DNA of 64,000 bases from the NCBI GenBank assembly GCA_030065635.1, contig JASJDJ010000011.1, positions 1 to 64,000 on the forward strand. Reading direction: 5' to 3'. Positions 60,799 through 64,000 of the stretch are shown one piece after another (the stretch's first letter is position 1; each line of letters opens with the position of its first letter). The position numbers were made by a program, and so were the translations under genes. The stretch is from Xenococcaceae cyanobacterium MO_188.B32 (GTDB taxonomy: Bacteria > Cyanobacteriota > Cyanobacteriia > Cyanobacteriales > Xenococcaceae). The notes below the pieces were generated by a model that saw only the letters and a list, made by a program, of their open reading frames with translations, had not been told where the DNA came from and did no database searches.

Positions 60799-60957
60799 GG
60801 GTGCGGCTCTTTTGAAGCAACAAGTGTATTTTTATCCCTGAAACCGAATTTTGGAGGTTAAACTTTACGAAAAAATAGGAGTTTCAGTTTACAAAATTCG
60901 GTTTCTCAAGCAAAAATTGTAACTCAAATTCATCGTCGTCTGAAAAGAGCCGCACCC
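60799..60957. mobile_element. 159-bp MITE-like element with perfect terminal repeats
   Basis: GGGTGCGGCTCTTTT (60799-60813) and AAAAGAGCCGCACCC (60943-60957) are perfect 15-bp inverted ends. A second nested pair is GAAACCGAATTTTG (60840-60853) and CAAAATTCGGTTTC (60892-60905), 14 bp and also perfect. There is no coding capacity for a transposase. The right end falls inside the exoprotein gene and supplies its last 22 codons and stop; the left end abuts argC. No matching target duplication was found, as would be expected if one flank was deleted. Confidence 0.75.
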
Positions 60958-63138
60958 AAAGACGATGAGGGATGGGGTATCAATATCGATGTTACCCCCA
61001 TCGGCTGAACCATTAGCCGTTGCAGAGATTAGGCTTTCATTCTCTATTCTCAACAAGTCTGATATCTTGAAGGTGATCTTCGCTCCTTCTTCTCCCTCAC
61101 TCTTTCCCGTTTCGGCGGTGATAGAGCCTTGGTTCAGGGACAGGGAATTAGCATTGATAGTTAGATTGCCAGCCTGTCCTTGGGGACTGCTGACGGTAAC
61201 TTCTGCCCCTTCCTGTACTCTTAATTGTGGGGTATTAATAGTCACGTTGCCAGCGTCACTGCTATTACTTCGGGCAAATAGACCACTGCCAGCCCCGATA
61301 TTCCTAACGACAGTTGAGCCAAATTGAGCGCGTCGGTCAGCAAAGGTAGGATCGCTGCCAGAAAGAGTAACACGGTCGGTAGCGTTAACAGTAATACTGC
61401 CTGCATTTCCCGAACTATTAGCAGTAGTGATGAGTTGCCCGCCATTAATTGCTTCAAAAGTATTGGCATTAATTCTAATGTTACCTCCACTGTCAAAATT
61501 TTCGGTTTCGACATTGACAGTAGCACCATCGGCAATACGAAAGAAATTTGTATAGACGGTAATATTTCCTGCTGGTCCTACCGCTCCTGTCTGAGTAGAA
61601 GCAAAAATACCACTAGAAAAACCATCAAGTCCTACGCCAGAGACATTCACTAAATCAGAAGCATTAACAATAATATCCCCTCCCTTGCCCCTACCACCAG
61701 GCAAGCCATTCTGTGTACGAAAAACAGAAGCACTTAATTGACTGCCACCCGTTAGCGATAGAGAACGCGCTTGAATATCAATTGTTCCACCCTTGCCTTC
61801 CGCTCCTTCTCTCACAATACTCAAAATGCCACTGTTAAATCCCTCGCTATCCTCTCCAGCAATGGTAATGGCATCGCGCACAGCAATCGTTACATTTCCC
61901 GCATTTCCTCGCCCTTTAGTCCGGACTTGCAGTTGAGCGCCATCAGTCAAGGACAGCGCTCGCGCTTGGATATCTAAATCACCTCCATTACCTTCTGCTT
62001 CTTTTGCTTCTACGTTGCTTTGGACTGTAGTTATACCATTTAAAGAAACAAAGTCATTAACCTGGATGAATATGCTTCCAGCATCCCCTTTGCCAAAAGT
62101 GTTGACCTCTAACCTACTATCATCAATGAAGAGCGATTCAGCCTTAATATTGATATTGCCAGCATCATCTAGTTCTTGAGATCCTACATTGTTAACTAGA
62201 CGGCTATCTGTAACTGTCACTGCTCCCGTAGCATTGATTGTAATATCTCCTGCTTGAGTGCCAACTGAGCCTAACCCTTCCTCAATTCCGGCAAGGAGCT
62301 TGCTTTCTAAAATTTCCAAGTTTTGGGCGTCGATCGCAATATTGCCGCCGCCGAACGATACCACCTCAACTTTAGCTTGATTAGTGAGTGATACATCTGC
62401 TAGCGCGACATTATCAGGAAAACTCAAGCGCAGATTGTTACCATCAACCCTCAGTCCTACCATTCCTGACTCTGCCAGTCCTCCCAACTCAACTCTACCT
62501 CCCGGTGCAGTCAAAACCCCACCATTGAACTGGACATCGCCACCCACAAGCGCCAAATTCTTCCCTGGCTGCACCTGGAGACCAGGGGTAGAGCGATTGA
62601 CTATGCTCCCCGCATTCGACCTATATTCCAGACCAATGGGAATACTAATAGTCAGCAGGGGTGTAGTTTGGGGAGTTGTGGCGCTGAAAAAGTTGCCATC
62701 AGCAAAGACTATACTTCTCGCTGTACTGGCGAGAAATGAGCCACCAATATTCAATTGGGCATTGGGACCAAAAATTATCCCATTGGGGTTGAGCAGAAAT
62801 AGGTTAGCGCTGCCATTGGCTCGGATTAAGCCATCAATGTTCGATACCGATCCACCCGTCACCCGGTTGATGACATTTTGAATAGACGCGGCATTGTTGA
62901 AGTAAGCCGTGCTTCCATTAGGCAAAGAAAACTCGCGAAAGCTGTGGAACAAGTTACTTCCGGCTTCAACTCCTCCGACAATCTCAAAGACGTTACCTGG
63001 CTGGGGCGTAACGATGGAGTTGTTTGGCGTGAGTGTTGTATCAGGCTCAATTGGTTGAGCCTGGGTCAGGGTGGGTGTAGCCAGACAGGAGAGGGAAACG
63101 CTACCAGCAATCCAGAAGGCGTAAGTATACCATTTCAT
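60889..63138 (-). CDS. Two-partner-secretion exoprotein (filamentous haemagglutinin type), 3' truncated
   Basis: 749 residues from the ATG at 63138, which gives a good signal peptide (MKWYTYAFWIAGSVSLS to about AQA); an ATG at 63171 is possible. The TPS/FHA N-terminal domain (about 30-190) has the NANLFLLNPNGIIFGPNAQL-like stretch (here SANLFLLNPNGIIFG). A long region of repeated beta-strands with IDIQARSLSL and GNITV motifs follows, as in cyanobacterial haemagglutinin-like proteins. The last 22 residues (from GCGSFQ to the end) are encoded by the MITE-like element, so the true C-terminus is lost. No ShlB-type partner is nearby. GC content is visibly higher than in the neighbours, suggesting transfer. 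Confidence 0.85.
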   Translation of the reverse strand: MKWYTYAFWIAGSVSLSCLATPTLTQAQPIEPDTTLTPNNSIVTPQPGNVFEIVGGVEAGSNLFHSFREFSLPNGSTAYFNNAASIQNVINRVTGGSVSNIDGLIRANGSANLFLLNPNGIIFGPNAQLNIGGSFLASTARSIVFADGNFFSATTPQTTPLLTISIPIGLEYRSNAGSIVNRSTPGLQVQPGKNLALVGGDVQFNGGVLTAPGGRVELGGLAESGMVGLRVDGNNLRLSFPDNVALADVSLTNQAKVEVVSFGGGNIAIDAQNLEILESKLLAGIEEGLGSVGTQAGDITINATGAVTVTDSRLVNNVGSQELDDAGNINIKAESLFIDDSRLEVNTFGKGDAGSIFIQVNDFVSLNGITTVQSNVEAKEAEGNGGDLDIQARALSLTDGAQLQVRTKGRGNAGNVTIAVRDAITIAGEDSEGFNSGILSIVREGAEGKGGTIDIQARSLSLTGGSQLSASVFRTQNGLPGGRGKGGDIIVNASDLVNVSGVGLDGFSSGIFASTQTGAVGPAGNITVYTNFFRIADGATVNVETENFDSGGNIRINANTFEAINGGQLITTANSSGNAGSITVNATDRVTLSGSDPTFADRRAQFGSTVVRNIGAGSGLFARSNSSDAGNVTINTPQLRVQEGAEVTVSSPQGQAGNLTINANSLSLNQGSITAETGKSEGEEGAKITFKISDLLRIENESLISATANGSADGGNIDIDTPSLIVFGCGSFQTTMNLSYNFCLRNRIL

Positions 63139-63203
63139 AGAGTAAAGATCATAAAATCCAACTACCACCATCGGCTAATACTTGTAGAAGTTTTGTGAGT
63201 TAA

Positions 63204-63362
63204 TCACGGCCGGCCGTTCTGGTCACCACCCTCTGCTGGCTTAATGCCGGTGTCGGAATCAGTCTGACTTTCGGTAGCAGTCGTACTCTCATCGTCCCTG
63301 GGGTCAGTCCCTACACAACCAGTTGAGGCTGGTTTATTTGTTGATTCAGAGCTGTTATTCAT
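63204..63362 (-). CDS. 52-residue acidic/polar peptide, unknown
   Basis: From the ATG at 63362, preceded by AGGAGATAAGTC, to TGA at 63204-63206. The peptide is rich in Ser, Thr, Asp and Gly with a single Cys (STGCVGTDPRDD) and ends in GGDQNGRP. It has no hydrophobic segment. It lies 65 bp upstream of the exoprotein gene in the same direction and shares its higher GC content. The strong ribosome site supports translation. I do not recognise it; a leader or precursor peptide linked to the exoprotein is a guess. Confidence 0.5.
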   Translation of the reverse strand: MNNSSESTNKPASTGCVGTDPRDDESTTATESQTDSDTGIKPAEGGDQNGRP

Positions 63363-63473
63363 GACTTATCTCCTTAGAAAAATCTCTTTATACCAACTAC
63401 ATTCCCAGCAAAACAGTCAGAAAACAATGGGGAAAAATCAGGATTGTCTCGAAAAAATTATCAGGTATAAGAT

Positions 63474-63569
63474 TTAGTAAATAGGAATAAATGGGATTTT
63501 ATCAGGGGATTGATTGAACATAATAACCCCAATCAATATTAGGTTGAGTAGTTTTTTCGGGTATGTCAT
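63474..63569 (-). CDS. 31-residue hydrophobic peptide, doubtful
   Basis: An ATG at 63569 has a near-ideal ribosome site (AAGGAGAAAATC) and opens 31 codons ending TAA at 63474. The peptide is basic at the start (MTYPKKLL) with a hydrophobic middle (NLILIGVIMF) and the end KIPFIPIY. The frame extends upstream to 63728 without a better start. It may be a small membrane peptide or a toxin-like ORF; it may be chance, although the ribosome site argues against that. Confidence 0.35.
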   Translation of the reverse strand: MTYPKKLLNLILIGVIMFNQSPDKIPFIPIY

Positions 63570-63982
63570 GATTTTCTCCTTCGCACTAAAGTTACCTATT
63601 CTGTTTAACACTATTTCTGGACTGAAGAAGATTACAATTGTTATATTTTTCAAATCTTTACACGAATATTCACGTACGTATAATAACCCTAAAATTCCTT
63701 TCAGTAATTGTACGTAAAGTTTAGCCAAATTGAGTGGTAATTAAGTCAAAAATATTGCTCAAATTCTTAGAATAAAAGTCTTTTATCCTTTTGTCTCTAT
63801 TGTTTTAATTAGATTCAGTAATTACACGGAAACAATGTTGCTATACATTATAAAAAATCTTAAGATACAGCCAATTTTTGCTAGCGATAAAGGGCGTTGT
63901 TCAAATAAGGGTTACACTTTGAGGTGAAATTAGCGACTTCAATAGAACATTTGTTCTAATCAAGTTGACCGACAGGAGAGTC
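63570..63982. other. Intergenic region at the right edge
   Basis: 413 bp of AT-rich DNA. Apart from a LexA-like palindrome (63943-63958) and the ribosome site for the edge gene, no ORF or RNA gene is clear. Promoters in both directions should be here. Confidence 0.4.
63943..63958. promoter_or_regulatory. LexA-like palindromic operator
   Basis: TAGAACATTTGTTCTA: 7-bp arms TAGAACA and TGTTCTA around TT. The core GAAC-N4-GTTC has the form of the Gram-positive SOS box. It ends 24 bp before the ATG of the edge gene, a position suited to repression. Confidence 0.5.
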
Positions 63983-64000
63983 ATGAGTAATACTAAAGAA
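63983..64000 (+). CDS. Start of a gene running off the window
   Basis: ATG at 63983 follows GACAGGAGAGTC, a strong ribosome site with AGGAG seven bases before the start. Only MSNTKE is visible, so the product cannot be named. The palindrome at 63943-63958 is probably its operator. Confidence 0.6.

Noticed and set aside
62384-62881. 165-residue plus-strand ORF inside the exoprotein gene
   Set aside because: It is antisense to a clear TPS/FHA domain, with a composition expected from a shadow frame of a repetitive GC-richer gene.

Overview
The window is chromosomal DNA from a cyanobacterium. The evidence is direct: it encodes the phycobilisome core subunit ApcF, the Mg-chelatase activator Gun4, the proton-extrusion protein PxcA, the flavodiiron protein Flv1, an IctB-type protein and a cyanobacteriochrome-type sensor, and the HIP1 octamer GCGATCGC recurs throughout. 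The DNA is AT-rich and carries heptanucleotide tandem repeats and several small mobile-element remnants. A unicellular or baeocytous lineage would fit, but that is only an impression. No rRNA, tRNA or CRISPR array was recognised.

Layout. 0.3-9 kb: a degenerate nuclease-like protein, pxcA, then a minus-strand run ftsQ-ftsZ-thiD-hypothetical-scpB-DUF760 (division and chromosome segregation), and a divergent C-terminal processing protease. 9-9.6 kb: a graveyard of two transposase remnants. 9.6-16.1 kb: truB, then a signalling cluster of a PAS/GAF histidine kinase with a bilin-type Cys-His motif, a stand-alone receiver and a REC-GAF-GGDEF diguanylate cyclase. 16-29.8 kb: hisC, an ABC exporter, flv1, a branched-chain aminotransferase, a GNAT enzyme, smpB, an ictB/beta-carbonic anhydrase pair, a kinase-like protein lacking its phospho-His, gun4 and a LuxR-type regulator. 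29.9-35.7 kb: icd with an NtcA box, a HAD protein, an orphan Hpt protein, small membrane proteins, a cupin, a coiled-coil protein, a Pmp3/YqaE protein and a holin-like protein.

36-49 kb is a nitrogen-assimilation region: gltB, gltD, glnA and amt (with a textbook NtcA promoter), interspersed with apcF and a haem-motif class III cyclase. 49-53 kb holds an ABC-2 export system and a Uma2 protein. 53-58 kb is gyrB interrupted by two different inteins, leaving a 642-residue gyrase B after splicing. 58-61 kb: crtE, a PAP2-like membrane protein and argC. 61-64 kb is compositionally different: a two-partner-secretion exoprotein whose 3' end is replaced by a 159-bp element with perfect terminal inverted repeats, two small ORFs, and the first codons of a rightward gene behind a LexA-like palindrome.

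The most unusual features are the doubly intein-interrupted gyrB (one intein with a Cro/C1-type HTH and a Lys-Asn C-terminus), GC-rich palindromes that appear to have inserted in frame into coding sequence (a sensor kinase GAF domain, the gyrB intein, a transposase remnant), a putative light-to-c-di-GMP cluster, and MITE-like elements of two families.
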